A DNA stretch of 64,000 nucleotides from Kalmanozyma brasiliensis GHG001 (Eukaryota > Basidiomycota > Ustilaginomycetes > Ustilaginales). Made by a program: the position numbers and the translations under genes. Shown piece after piece: positions 1 through 9,668 of this stretch; within the stretch, counting starts at the first letter, position 1; every line of letters starts with the position of its first letter. Under the pieces are notes generated by a model. It had not been told where the DNA came from. It saw only the letters and a program-made list of their open reading frames with translations, and did no database searches. The stretch spans positions 682,001-746,000 of the forward strand of contig NW_015961989.1 in assembly GCF_000497045.1 (NCBI RefSeq). Direction: 5' to 3'.

Positions 1-804
1 GAAGAGTGCCCCATTGCGACCAAGACGATCAACAAGGCACTCCCCGCCGCAAAGCAAAAGGTCGTGGACACCATCGAGTCGTTCAAGAACGGCGCGACAA
101 TCCTACTCCGAGACTCGCTGATCACCTACGACAGCTTTGCAGAGGATCTCGCGGTCACATCGAGCGCCGGCGAAGTGGAGCGCGAGTTCGACACCGAGGT
201 CGTCACGGACCACAAAGCCACAGTCAAGGAGCGTGTGCTCACGACCAAGTTCGAGTCGCCTGCCGGCACCTTCTTCCAGAACAACCGGAGCATCCTTCCG
301 AGCCTGCTGGACTACGTCCGCGATGCGATCACCTCTTCCGGCACCGGTGGCGGCCGCTACCTGGTCGACGCATACTGCGGCTCGGGCCTGTTCAGCCTCT
401 GCCTCGCCTCGCTCTTCCACGAAGTCTCGGGCGTCGAGATCTCGTCCGAATCCATCAGGTACGCTACCAAGAATGCCGAGCTCAACGGCATCACCAACGC
501 CAAGTTCCTCGCCGGCAACGCAGAGGATATCTTTGCCAGGATCGAGTACCCGGCGGAGAAGACGACCGTCATCATCGACCCACCCAGGCGAGGATGCGAT
601 GAGGAGTTCATAAGGCAGCTGGTGAAGCTCGGACCGAAGCACATTGTCTATGTGTCGTGCAACGTGCATACGCAGGCGAGGGACGTGGGGCAGCTGATTG
701 CGAAGGATGCGAGGTACAAGATCATGAGTGTCAGGGGGGCCGATTTGTTCCCTCAGACTCACCACGTCGAGGGCGTCGCGGTCTTGGAGCGCGTTGATGC
801 GTAG
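1..804 (+). CDS. TRM2: tRNA (uracil-5-)-methyltransferase, 3' part (Trm2/TrmA family)
   Basis: The reading frame is open from base 1, so the gene starts outside the window; the visible 267 codons are the C-terminal catalytic half. Family role: SAM-dependent formation of 5-methyluridine at position 54 of the tRNA T-loop. Seen: substrate-side motif FQNNRSILPSLLDYV, SAM-binding motif I VDAYCGSGLFSLCL, DPPRRGCDEEFIRQL, and the catalytic-cysteine motif YVSCNVHTQARDV followed by DLFPQTHHVEGVAVLERV, which is the normal C-terminal end of RumA/TrmA/Trm2 enzymes. The stop is at 802-804. No intron is needed in the visible part. An RNA m5U methyltransferase is secure; choosing Trm2 rather than a paralogue rests on fungal context. 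Confidence 0.9.
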   Translation, partial: EECPIATKTINKALPAAKQKVVDTIESFKNGATILLRDSLITYDSFAEDLAVTSSAGEVEREFDTEVVTDHKATVKERVLTTKFESPAGTFFQNNRSILPSLLDYVRDAITSSGTGGGRYLVDAYCGSGLFSLCLASLFHEVSGVEISSESIRYATKNAELNGITNAKFLAGNAEDIFARIEYPAEKTTVIIDPPRRGCDEEFIRQLVKLGPKHIVYVSCNVHTQARDVGQLIAKDARYKIMSVRGADLFPQTHHVEGVAVLERVDA

Positions 805-1152
805 TTCACATACTGTTCGAACAATTACGCTTCATCTTGTATCCAGCGACTACGCTGCGCAATGTGCTTGTCTGCGACAATGTGTGAGTGGGAGGATACC
901 CGATCTGACTTTATGTGAGGCATCGATGGACCATGGTCAGGAGAGAGAGGGTCAGTTGAAGCCATAAAGCTCGGATATCGGGCGCAGCTTGTGGAGCGCG
1001 AAGAAAATTTCCCTGAGAAAGGCGCAAAGTGCTCCTGCAGCTCAAGCTCAACCGGCCTGCAGAGCTCCTCGTGTGTCCTACTCCTCCCCATCACCGTTTC
1101 ACCAATACTTGGATCTCTTCGGCATCCGGACCAGACACCGTCCCTGTGAGCG
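805..1152. other. Intergenic, TRM2 3' end and promoter of the next gene
   Basis: No convincing gene is seen. It should hold the TRM2 terminator and the promoter/5' UTR of the Mtf2-like gene at 1153. The short ORFs here have no recognisable motif. Confidence 0.5.
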
Positions 1153-2985
1153 ATGGCTTCAACACTCGGACGCTGTGTAAGGCGGCTCAGACCAGCCGCC
1201 AATTCGGTCGCCAGCTCGTCTACCGGCACAACTGCATATGCAAGCAGGCGGAACCTTTCAGCGAGCGTGCCACGCCATGACGACGAGAAGCCCGACCGCC
1301 CAGGATCGGACGAACCTTCGAGCTCCAGCACCTCGGACAGTCAGCCCAGTTCGTCGAATCAAGCGTCGGGAAGCTCGACATACAAACCGTCTTCCAGGGC
1401 GGGAGCGTGGCCCTTCGAACACGCTTCTTCTTCTTCCAGTGACCCAACCAGCTCCAAACAAGACGCTTCCTCTTCCTCTTCCAGCTCAACCTTCAACCCG
1501 TACAAAGGCCTCTTTGACGGCAGCGACCCATTCCCCACCGTTACCGTGCCGAATCTCAGCTCTGCTCCCGCCGCCTCACCCACAGCCCCCACCCAAGCCT
1601 CCTGGCTCTCGGACCAGCTCGACTCGCTCACCACCTCGCCCCGCACACCTCGTCCGAACGCCCGCTCAGACGATCGCAAGAAGCATCCCATCCCGCGCTC
1701 GGTCCTGTTCGCCGACTCGGACCGTGCGCGGCAAAGCGAAGATTTCCGACCGCGCAAACCTGCCGCTCCACGCAAGCGGTTCGACCGAACGCCCCTCACG
1801 CAGCAGGAAGCCAACGCCTTCATGAGCCTGCTCAATCAAGCCCTCGCCGGAACATCCACTCCAACATCTTCACCCCTACCCACGGCGGGCGAGAGGGAAG
1901 AAACACCCTTCGGAAGCTACACCTCGCTCATTTCGAACCCCAAGACGCAATCGGGGTCGAAAGCGCTGTTGCAAGCCTTTGCGACGCGGAATCGGTTGAA
2001 GCGGTTTGAGGAGGCACGAGAGCAGCGCGCGCGGCGCTTCATGCGCGAAGGTCTCGCCGGGTCGATGGACCCGTTGGTGCTAGAGGCAGGCATCGATGAG
2101 GCGCGGGAAGCCATTGCAGCGTGTGAGAACCTGGTGGATTTGCTCGACTGGGCCAAACGCGAGGTGTGGGGCATCCATCCTACCCCCACATCGGCGGAAG
2201 TGGATCTTGCCAACACACTCGAAACCTCGGCGACGAGCACGGAGGGTAAGCGAGAGGTCAAGTATGGCAAAGAAACGCCGTTCTACCCGTCGGTGCTGCA
2301 GTTGTTGTTCCTGACGATTCGGGATCGATATCGAGCACCACATGTAGCGCTCACCATCCCACGCACGACGCGCGCGCTCGGGATTGAGAGTTACGTCCTG
2401 GGTGTGACGGGTTCGCTGTACAACGAAGTGCTCAAAACCCAATGGGACTGGCTCGGCGATCTTCCCGGCGTCGTATCGACTCTCCGACAAGCGCGAGAGA
2501 CCGGCATCCTGTCTGCACCGCTCAAACACCCCATCGCCCCCGAAAAGGGCGCAGGCGGCCTGGCGACGAGCGAAGACGAGAGTATACGGGAGACGGTCGA
2601 TCGCATCGCGAATGAGGTGCGCAAGTACGTGCTGGATCAGAAGAACGAAGAAGATGTGTTTGGGGAAGGATCGGTGGAGGCGGGCAAGGGGGGAAAGATG
2701 GGAGGGGTGAAGGGGTGGAGTGAGAAATGGCTGTTGACGCAGGCGGAGGAGGCGACCGGGTTGGCAGGGAGGCCGTTCCGGTTGACCCAGAAGCGGATGT
2801 CGCGGTTCGACCAGCGGGAAGGGAGAGAGAGAGGGAGGGTGGATGGTGAGAGGAGGATGACGCCGAGACCGTTTAGAAGGAACGACGACGGGTATCAGAG
2901 GGAGAGCAGATCGGCGTCGTCATCGCCTAGGTTTCCGTCGCAGTACAACCCGCGCTCATCTTGGAGATCCTCAGAGCTCCCGTAG
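1153..2985 (+). CDS. Mtf2-like mitochondrial gene-expression factor
   Basis: A 610-residue protein. The first ~45 residues are Arg/Ser/Ala-rich without acidic residues, as in a mitochondrial presequence. A long Ser/Pro-rich low-complexity region follows to about residue 210. The structured part (about 250-460) carries YVLGVTGSLYNEVL, then TQWDWLGDLPGVVSTL and a RQARETGIL helix. This pattern fits the C-terminal domain of fungal Mtf2/Nam1 proteins, which assist mitochondrial transcription-coupled RNA processing and translation. The last ~70 residues are Arg/Gly/Ser-rich. The ATG at 1153 is chosen because it yields the presequence. Family assignment is from motif memory, so a more general mitochondrial RNA-binding role remains possible. 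Confidence 0.6.
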   Translation: MASTLGRCVRRLRPAANSVASSSTGTTAYASRRNLSASVPRHDDEKPDRPGSDEPSSSSTSDSQPSSSNQASGSSTYKPSSRAGAWPFEHASSSSSDPTSSKQDASSSSSSSTFNPYKGLFDGSDPFPTVTVPNLSSAPAASPTAPTQASWLSDQLDSLTTSPRTPRPNARSDDRKKHPIPRSVLFADSDRARQSEDFRPRKPAAPRKRFDRTPLTQQEANAFMSLLNQALAGTSTPTSSPLPTAGEREETPFGSYTSLISNPKTQSGSKALLQAFATRNRLKRFEEAREQRARRFMREGLAGSMDPLVLEAGIDEAREAIAACENLVDLLDWAKREVWGIHPTPTSAEVDLANTLETSATSTEGKREVKYGKETPFYPSVLQLLFLTIRDRYRAPHVALTIPRTTRALGIESYVLGVTGSLYNEVLKTQWDWLGDLPGVVSTLRQARETGILSAPLKHPIAPEKGAGGLATSEDESIRETVDRIANEVRKYVLDQKNEEDVFGEGSVEAGKGGKMGGVKGWSEKWLLTQAEEATGLAGRPFRLTQKRMSRFDQREGRERGRVDGERRMTPRPFRRNDDGYQRESRSASSSPRFPSQYNPRSSWRSSELP

Positions 2986-3187
2986 TCGATTCACCACGCC
3001 CTCATGATCACAATCGCAGCCATCACGCTCATCTCGCGCAAAACACGACCAGAAGTGAAACGAAAGAGACTGTGATTCCAAAGGAACGATCAGCGACAAA
3101 GGAGAAACCGAAAGAGAAACCCCACTCTACGCCAGCGGAAAAACCTGTCAGAGACTCGGACAACACGCAATGTGAGTCGACGAAAAA

Positions 3188-4789
3188 TCAAGGGAGAGAC
3201 TTGTCGACCTTGCCGACGAGGTCGACGATGGAATTGACCTTGTTCTGTAGCGTCGGGGCTGCGGTGTGGACGAAGGAGGCCAGTTCGAGACCCACCATGC
3301 CGGCGAGGGGAACGATCTGGGTCTTGACCACCTTGGAGACGTCGTTGTCGGTGATGGCGTCGGCGAGGCGGACGACGGTGGTGAGCAGATCGGCGGTCGA
3401 GGTGTAGAGTTGGTCGATCGAGTCGGAGAGCAGGGTGATGGTCTGGCTGGTGCGAGGGAGGAGGGCGGCGTCGCGACCGACAATCTGAGCGACGTTGCCA
3501 GCGCGAGCTCCGGAGAAAGCGACAAGGTTCTCAACGTCCACCAGATCACCATCACGCTTGAGCAGTCCATCGACCGAGCCGCCAGCCGTGTCATCGACAT
3601 CGCTGACGACATTGCCGTTTCCGAGTACGCCCGAGATCGTGCTGCCGACGTTGGAAAGCGTGGTGTCGACGCCGTCGAGCAGCTCGTCGCGTTTGGACAC
3701 GCCGCCACCCACGAGGCCAGCAACAGTCGAAGCGAGCTGAACGACATCCTCCACCGCCTTGATCGACGAGACGAACGAGACGACGCCACAGACGGTGAGG
3801 CCCGAAACAAAGGCAGGCACGTCGGCGATCGAGCTCAACGACTGGATCAGCTGCACCGAGCCCGGAACAGCAAGGATGGTCTTGAGGACGTCGTCAACGT
3901 GACTGACGCAGAGGAAGCGGTAGACGAGATCGATGCCGTACGTCTTGATGTACGAGACGAGCTTGGAGCTTCCCTTGAGCTTGGCGATCTCGTCGATGCC
4001 ACCCGGAGCAGCGGCGATGAGCGAAGTGAGACTGTCGATGTCCGTCAGAGCCTTGAGGAAGGACTCCGGGTTTTCGAGCTGAGCGAGGAGCTCGATGAGC
4101 GGTACAGAGGCAGGAATGGCGAGGATCGAGCTGAGGACCGTGTCGACGTTGGCAACATCGTGGATCGCCTGGAGGCTCTTGACATCGGTGAGCAACGAGA
4201 CCACGTCGCCTTCCAGCACCTGATCGACGTTGAGTCCGCGCAGGAGCGTGACCAAGTTGGTGACGCCCGGGATCGCGCTGTTGAGGATCACCTCGGCGAC
4301 GCGGACCAGGGCGATCGCGAGGAGAATCGTTCGACGTTGAGCGCCAGCCGAAGCGGAAGCCTGGACAGCCTGGGTCGAACCGTGCAGATCGGTCACAGCA
4401 GCCGAAAGCGTAGCCTCGACCTTCTCGAGCAGCTTCCCGGCGCTGAGCTTGGCCTTCTGAAGGTCGGTAATCTTGAGCACATCCTCGGCGAGCTTGACCT
4501 CGCTCTCGAGCGAAGCAGACAGAGTGTGGACGTAGCTGGCCACGTGCTTGAGCTTCACGTCGGCGCGGGCGACGCCGGCGGCATCGACGTTGGCAGTGTC
4601 ACGAGCAGCGACGGCGGCACTGTGCTGTCGGGTCAGGTCGACTCTGGCAGTGTTGAGAGCGTTGACGTGCGCGCCGCCGTTCTTGACACGGACGAGCTTG
4701 TGTTTGGGCTGGTCGACCGAGTCGATCACGCCTGCATTGGCCATGTTGATGGCAGCAAGGACCAGGAGGAGGGCGCCGGAGATACGCAT
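3188..4789 (-). CDS. Secreted protein with internal duplication and dibasic sites, unknown function
   Basis: A 533-residue product starting at the ATG at 4789, chosen because it opens with a classical signal peptide (MRISGALLLVLAAINMANAG). A further in-frame extension upstream would bury that signal. The mature chain is rich in Val/Leu/Ser/Asp/Ala and has only two cysteines visible (about 294 and 334). Two segments repeat: residues ~212-260 and ~295-343 share the pattern V-x-VD-x-VL-x-x-ILA-[IV]-P-x-SV-x-LI. Kex2-type KR sites occur at 366-367 and 411-412, and RR at 152-153, so proteolytic processing is possible. No enzymatic motif is recognised. A TATA-like ATATAA (5001-5006, minus reading TTATAT) lies ~210 bp upstream. 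A cell-wall/surface protein or a plant-interaction effector are the plausible classes; neither is shown. Confidence 0.75.
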   Translation of the reverse strand: MRISGALLLVLAAINMANAGVIDSVDQPKHKLVRVKNGGAHVNALNTARVDLTRQHSAAVAARDTANVDAAGVARADVKLKHVASYVHTLSASLESEVKLAEDVLKITDLQKAKLSAGKLLEKVEATLSAAVTDLHGSTQAVQASASAGAQRRTILLAIALVRVAEVILNSAIPGVTNLVTLLRGLNVDQVLEGDVVSLLTDVKSLQAIHDVANVDTVLSSILAIPASVPLIELLAQLENPESFLKALTDIDSLTSLIAAAPGGIDEIAKLKGSSKLVSYIKTYGIDLVYRFLCVSHVDDVLKTILAVPGSVQLIQSLSSIADVPAFVSGLTVCGVVSFVSSIKAVEDVVQLASTVAGLVGGGVSKRDELLDGVDTTLSNVGSTISGVLGNGNVVSDVDDTAGGSVDGLLKRDGDLVDVENLVAFSGARAGNVAQIVGRDAALLPRTSQTITLLSDSIDQLYTSTADLLTTVVRLADAITDNDVSKVVKTQIVPLAGMVGLELASFVHTAAPTLQNKVNSIVDLVGKVDKSLP

Positions 4790-5930
4790 TTTGATGTTGC
4801 GAACGGGGAGGTGCAGGATGAGGAGGGCTTCTTGGAAGTCTCGTGAGGGCAGAGAAGTCAAGCTACAAGAGCGAGAGGGGGGCAAATTCCAGAGAAGGGG
4901 GAATGGGAAGGAGCACGAGAGAGGGGGGGAGCGTGAGTGGGCTGGAGTGGAGTGGGTTCGATGGGGAGACGGTGGAAGCAAGGATCGGTTGGGGAGGCCC
5001 ATATAAGTACTTGTCCGTTCGTATAACGCTTTGTGACTAAGGGGCGCTCAAAGAGGAACCGATTCGTGCTCTCAGAATATGCAGTACCTTCTTCCGCCCC
5101 TGTGCCAGTCAGCGGATGTGCGATACGCAGTCCTCACCGAAGCCCACATCAGTGCCGCTGACAGATACCGATTGAAATCAAGAGAACCGCTGACAAGTGA
5201 TAGCGAATGCGGCAACGAGGGTCCGAGAACCTGCCTAGAAGGTTCAAGTCCGAGATAGGCTATCACGAATCTGCACTAATGCAAGGCGGACAAAGGTTGC
5301 AAAGAGACTTCGCGGGCCGCTGCGCACGCTAGCGCAAACTTTAGCTGTCGAGGAGCGCCGGAGATTTGTTGACGCTCTTTCAGATGTCACGTTGAGTGTG
5401 TATACAAGAGCCGACAAGCGAGGGCCCTTTCGAGTGCGCGCAGCCCGCCCGACAGAGACAGAGTAAGCGTGAGGGATAGCGCATCCTTGAATTCCACAGG
5501 CCATGCATGGCGACATAGAGAAGGACTCTGCTGTGCCATGCAATACACCTTTCTGGAGCACTAGTGGAGCACTCAGTTAGCTTCGAAGTCTCGAACAGAG
5601 CTTTAAAGAAGCTATCGCCCTTCTGGATCCGTTCTGGCCTAGCTGCAAACGCGCTCGGCTCGTGCAAGAAGCGAAACGTGCGGCATCTCTGTCTCGAGCT
5701 CAGCTGCCGGTTCGAAAGCTTGGGCCCACTGGCGGTCATTGTATGCTGGCAAACAATGTGCAAGTCGCAAACAGAAGCTGTCACATCACGCTAGATCACG
5801 CTAGCTCGCTTTTGGTCTCTTTCAGATCCACTTCATGTTTCTTCCGACATGCACGCCTCGACCGACAATAGATGTGGACACTAAGATTTCTCGAAGAATA
5901 TGCTGATACTGTATAATGTGAAGTGCGGCG
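4790..5930. other. Intergenic, 1.1 kb
   Basis: Upstream region of the secreted-protein gene and downstream region of the minus-strand gene ending at 5931. Bases 4850-4990 are purine-rich on + (CT-rich on the transcribed strand), as often seen in fungal 5' leaders. Short ORFs at 5244-5794 have no recognisable content. Confidence 0.5.
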
Positions 5931-7838
5931 TTATCGAGTAGAGGCGGCCGAAGCGGCTGAGCAGACACGAGCCTCGTGTATGCCGCTGCGGAGACCAGCT
6001 TGCCATGTGAAAATGTCCGGGATGCCGTAGCCCTGCTTGGCCTGCCTGGTCTTTCGCTTGGACGAGGTTGAGCTACTCGAGGCACTCCTCGTGGACTGCA
6101 TGACGCCGTCAATCTCTTTCTCTTGTTTCGATGTGTCATCTATGTAGATGAAAGTGGCTCCGCTTAGATCGCGGCCGTGATTGAGGGAGCTCTCAAACAG
6201 CAGCATCTCCTTTTGTGCTAGCGTCAGCTCTTCGAGATGTGCAACGTGACTAGCGCTTCGAAGCTGAACGGCTTCAACATCTAGTCCCTCCGCGACACAA
6301 TCGTCAGTTTCGAGATGAAGTCCGGATGACAGGTTCAGCAGATCTCGAAGCGTTCCACTACGAGATACAGTCGACTCGCCGAGGATGCGCTGACGTGCTA
6401 GGATGGTCTTGGGGTCCTTACCATGAGACTCGAGAGCACGTAGGGTCGCCAGGCTGGCCTGAACGCCCGTATCGGCGTAAGGCGCATGTTCAACGTCGTG
6501 CGGAGAAAGCGATGGCTCGATCGAAGACTTAAGTGGCGAGCGCTTGATCCGGTCGTACTCATGGCTACGTGCAGATCTTTCGTGACTGCTGTGCATCCAT
6601 GTTGATGGTGGGCTGCTCGCAGTGACCATACCCGTTGGCATGAGGGGCGATAGATGCTGATCGCAAATGACCTCCGTACTGCGCGAGAGGAGCGATACAG
6701 ACCCCTCTTCTGACATTGGCGACAAAGGAAAGGTGACCGATGTGATGCCGGGAAGCTGTCTTCGTGCGATCGGCCCCTGCTGCGAATGGAAAGAAGCGTC
6801 TCTTCTGCTCTCTTCATTCAGAGACACAGCGACTTCCAGGTCTTGAGGGCCACTTCTGACCTGACTTGGTGCCGTCTCGATCTTGTCTGACGGACGACGA
6901 GGCTGACGAGGCGGCGGAAGCGGGGCAGGAGGAACAGACGGAGTCAAGGACGAGAAGGAGGTCTGCGTTGAGCTGCTAGTGCCGACGCCGGCCAATTGAC
7001 GCCCCGCTGTGCTGCAAGAAGGGCCAGACGAGAGTCCAAGCACACAGATTGGTGATTGAGACTCTTTCAAGGGCTTTTGCGCTACAATTCTGGCCTTCGA
7101 ATGCTCTGGTTGCTCTACCTGTTCATCTTGATCCTGAGAGCGCTGCAGCCTGAGCCCAAGCACGAGGGGTGCTGAAGACCTTCGCGACCAGCTGAAGAGA
7201 TCGCTATGCTCTTTCCGGTGCGAGAAGCTTTTGAGGCGGATCCTGTTGCGCTGTCGTGAAGCCAACGGAGGCTTCACAAGTGAATGTACGTTGACCTCAG
7301 AGACCGAATCGGCTGCGAGCTTGGCTGCTATGTTCTTGTAACAGCGCATCCTCGCCATGAGACTCTGAGTTCGTGGTCGTCTCGATCGTACACCACTCTG
7401 CGCTTCCTTTGTCTCGGAGCACGACGGATAAGGTACACCAGTAGCCTCGGATTCGGACGCGGCTCGGACACCGGGGAACGGATGCCGATCTTCGTCCTCC
7501 TGAGCATCCTCCTCCTTGCCGAAAGAGAATCGGTTGACGTTGTCACCTTCTGCGAAACCAAAGACTGCTTGCTGTGCGATTTCGACGCTTTGCATGTGGC
7601 GCAAGTCCTGCCATTCGGTTTGCCAGCCCTCGATAGGAAGTGAGAAAGGCTGTGACGGCTTGTGATCGCGCTTCAGACTGCTGTAGCTATATGGTGCATC
7701 TCGTCGATCGATGAGGACAGAGGCCGCGTGGTTGCCCGTCTCCTGACTTGATAGGGCCACAGTCGAGTAGCCAGGTTGAGTGTCAATGTCGGCCTGAGAC
7801 TTGTCTAGATTTACTTCGGCGTACGTGCTCGAGCGCAT
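5931..7838 (-). CDS. Unrecognised Ser/Arg-rich, largely disordered protein
   Basis: The open frame on the minus strand runs from ~7988 to the stop at 5931. The first in-frame ATG is at 7838, giving 635 residues. Reading-frame quality upstream to 7988 suggests either non-coding readthrough or a 5' exon I could not place. The protein is dominated by Ser, Arg, Pro and Gln, with a PPAPLPPPRQPRRPS proline run and many SP/TP and RxxS sites; no transmembrane segment or enzyme motif is visible. A short potentially helical stretch near the C-terminus (HLEELTLAQKEMLLFESSL) is the only ordered-looking part. It looks like a regulatory or scaffold protein, possibly lineage-restricted; function unknown. 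Confidence 0.6.
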   Translation of the reverse strand: MRSSTYAEVNLDKSQADIDTQPGYSTVALSSQETGNHAASVLIDRRDAPYSYSSLKRDHKPSQPFSLPIEGWQTEWQDLRHMQSVEIAQQAVFGFAEGDNVNRFSFGKEEDAQEDEDRHPFPGVRAASESEATGVPYPSCSETKEAQSGVRSRRPRTQSLMARMRCYKNIAAKLAADSVSEVNVHSLVKPPLASRQRNRIRLKSFSHRKEHSDLFSWSRRSSAPLVLGLRLQRSQDQDEQVEQPEHSKARIVAQKPLKESQSPICVLGLSSGPSCSTAGRQLAGVGTSSSTQTSFSSLTPSVPPAPLPPPRQPRRPSDKIETAPSQVRSGPQDLEVAVSLNEESRRDASFHSQQGPIARRQLPGITSVTFPLSPMSEEGSVSLLSRSTEVICDQHLSPLMPTGMVTASSPPSTWMHSSHERSARSHEYDRIKRSPLKSSIEPSLSPHDVEHAPYADTGVQASLATLRALESHGKDPKTILARQRILGESTVSRSGTLRDLLNLSSGLHLETDDCVAEGLDVEAVQLRSASHVAHLEELTLAQKEMLLFESSLNHGRDLSGATFIYIDDTSKQEKEIDGVMQSTRSASSSSTSSKRKTRQAKQGYGIPDIFTWQAGLRSGIHEARVCSAASAASTR

Positions 7839-9668
7839 CGCTGAAGACGCTGGAACCGTGCCTGAGTTGGACCGCCGACATTCAGAGGACGACTCTGACC
7901 CATTGCACCGATCCGATCGTGACGCTTCGTAGATTGCGACTGGCCCATGATGCCTGTCTGGAAGCGCGGTTGTGATGAGGCGGCGCAATGTATCTTGGCA
8001 AGCGGCTGAGCTTCACGTGATGAACCCAGATTGTGACGAGTATCAGCAGCTTGTTCGGCCAAGCGCCGGATCAGCCGACCTGAAAGGCCAGTCGAGGTGG
8101 GTTGTTTGAACCTGAGTGGGATTTGGCGGCGTCGGTCAAATTGTTGGAAGTGGGGCGTTGGCTAGAAGGCCAGACGCGCTGTTGGTCTCGGTGTAGTCCG
8201 TGAATGAAGCACGATGTGAGTATTGGAGAGTGATTGACCGAGGCCTAGCAAATGGTATACACAGAGATTGTCGAAGCTGAGAAGGAAAGAGGGACTCGAT
8301 GAAGAAAGTGAAGGTGACATTGCGCCGAGAGCAGAGAGCGGCTGCTCCGAACAATGTGATGTTCGTGGCTCGCTCTAGCTCAGACCAAGCCGAAGAGTGG
8401 GCAGCGTACATTCACGTCACTTGAACCAGCCATCGTCTCTGTATGTCACAGACACAGTAGAGAGAGCAGCGTCGGGGCATCCGAATGCTGATGTGGTGGC
8501 TTGAATCGCGTGAGAAGTCGCTTCCCACGGTTGCTCCTACCGTGGCCAACTTTTGCTTCTCTTACGCGGGCACCAACCGCATACAAGTGCGCGACATCAA
8601 GCCTATCCCGTCGAGCCACCTTCGGCTGCGACTGCGACCGCGTAGATCCACGATGACTCCTCCCGACGGATGGCTGATCGACCATCGCCTCTGCGCGAAT
8701 CGAAGGGTGATCCTACCATTTCGGTTCGGCTCCTCGGCACGACCCACTTCTCCAACATAGCGCCTCGTCACAACGGATTTGAACAGGCTCGATGCAGAAC
8801 GAGACAACAGCCAGCAAGATACGGTGACAGTGCGTCGCCAGACCGAACGTCAACTCTCGAGGTGGCGCCGGCCCCCTTTTTTCCTCTCGTGAGCGTGCGC
8901 GAGTTTGACATGTCGCTTCGAACAGCCAGGGTCCAGCATGGATCGACGCCGTGCATGTTAGGCATGTGGCTTGCTGCACGCTGCAAGTCTTCTTGACCAC
9001 ACGCTTGCACAAATTTCAAGCGCCGACCAATTTGACACCTGCGCCGTTTACTCACAGACTTGAGAGGGATCGACGAGGCATCTCAACGAACCCGTTTCTC
9101 ATAAGGTCTGGAGAGCGAGCTGGTCTCGAGGCTGAGCATGCATGTCGAACCAGAGCGCGAGAGTCTCTTAAGATGCATTCCTTGCATGTCAATGTCGGAA
9201 CTCCTTACCTCGTCTGCCAAGCGGACCTTGCAACTGCCAGTCGCTGCCCTTTCTCAGCTAGGTGACCTGCTTTTGCCATTGTCGGACTCCGTGGAAGAGG
9301 CACTTCTCAGCGATGCTGCGCCGACGCCGGCAACCACCGGTCACTGCACCCGCTCCATGCCCTTCGACGCCAAGACCTGTGCTCAGCTGCCTGCATTGCG
9401 GGCTGCATGTCAGGGACCGTCTTCCAGCCTCTTAGGAATATCATTGTGCTTGATCTGCCGGCTTAGCCTTCATCGAGCGCGCCCTTCGCAAACGGACCTT
9501 CAATGTCACCATTCGAAGCCCACCTCGAAGTTCATCGGGTGCGTGGCTCACCTCCTCCATCTTCTCCCTATCAGTGGTCTGCTTCTCCCTCACCTTTGGC
9601 AAAGGACAGCTTCGTCGCGACGGCTTGTGACTCGTTCCAGAGCAAAGCCGAGAAGCTATAACTGAACA
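7839..9668. other. Divergent intergenic region, 1.8 kb
   Basis: Lies between the minus-strand gene starting near 7838-7988 and the plus-strand eIF4E-like gene at 9669. It may contain an unplaced 5' exon of the minus-strand gene and a long leader of the plus-strand gene. An open frame at 9138-9665 ends just before the 9669 start and is best read as leader/uORF, not as a gene. No RNA gene or repeat was seen. Confidence 0.4.

Noticed and set aside
3266..4846. 526-codon open frame on + opposite the secreted protein gene
   Set aside because: Asp/Arg/Glu-rich mirror of the sense gene; the minus strand has the signal peptide and repeats.
9138..9665. 175-codon frame directly before the eIF4E-like start
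   Set aside because: No motif, odd Leu/Ser/Cys composition, ends at the next start; treated as leader/uORF.
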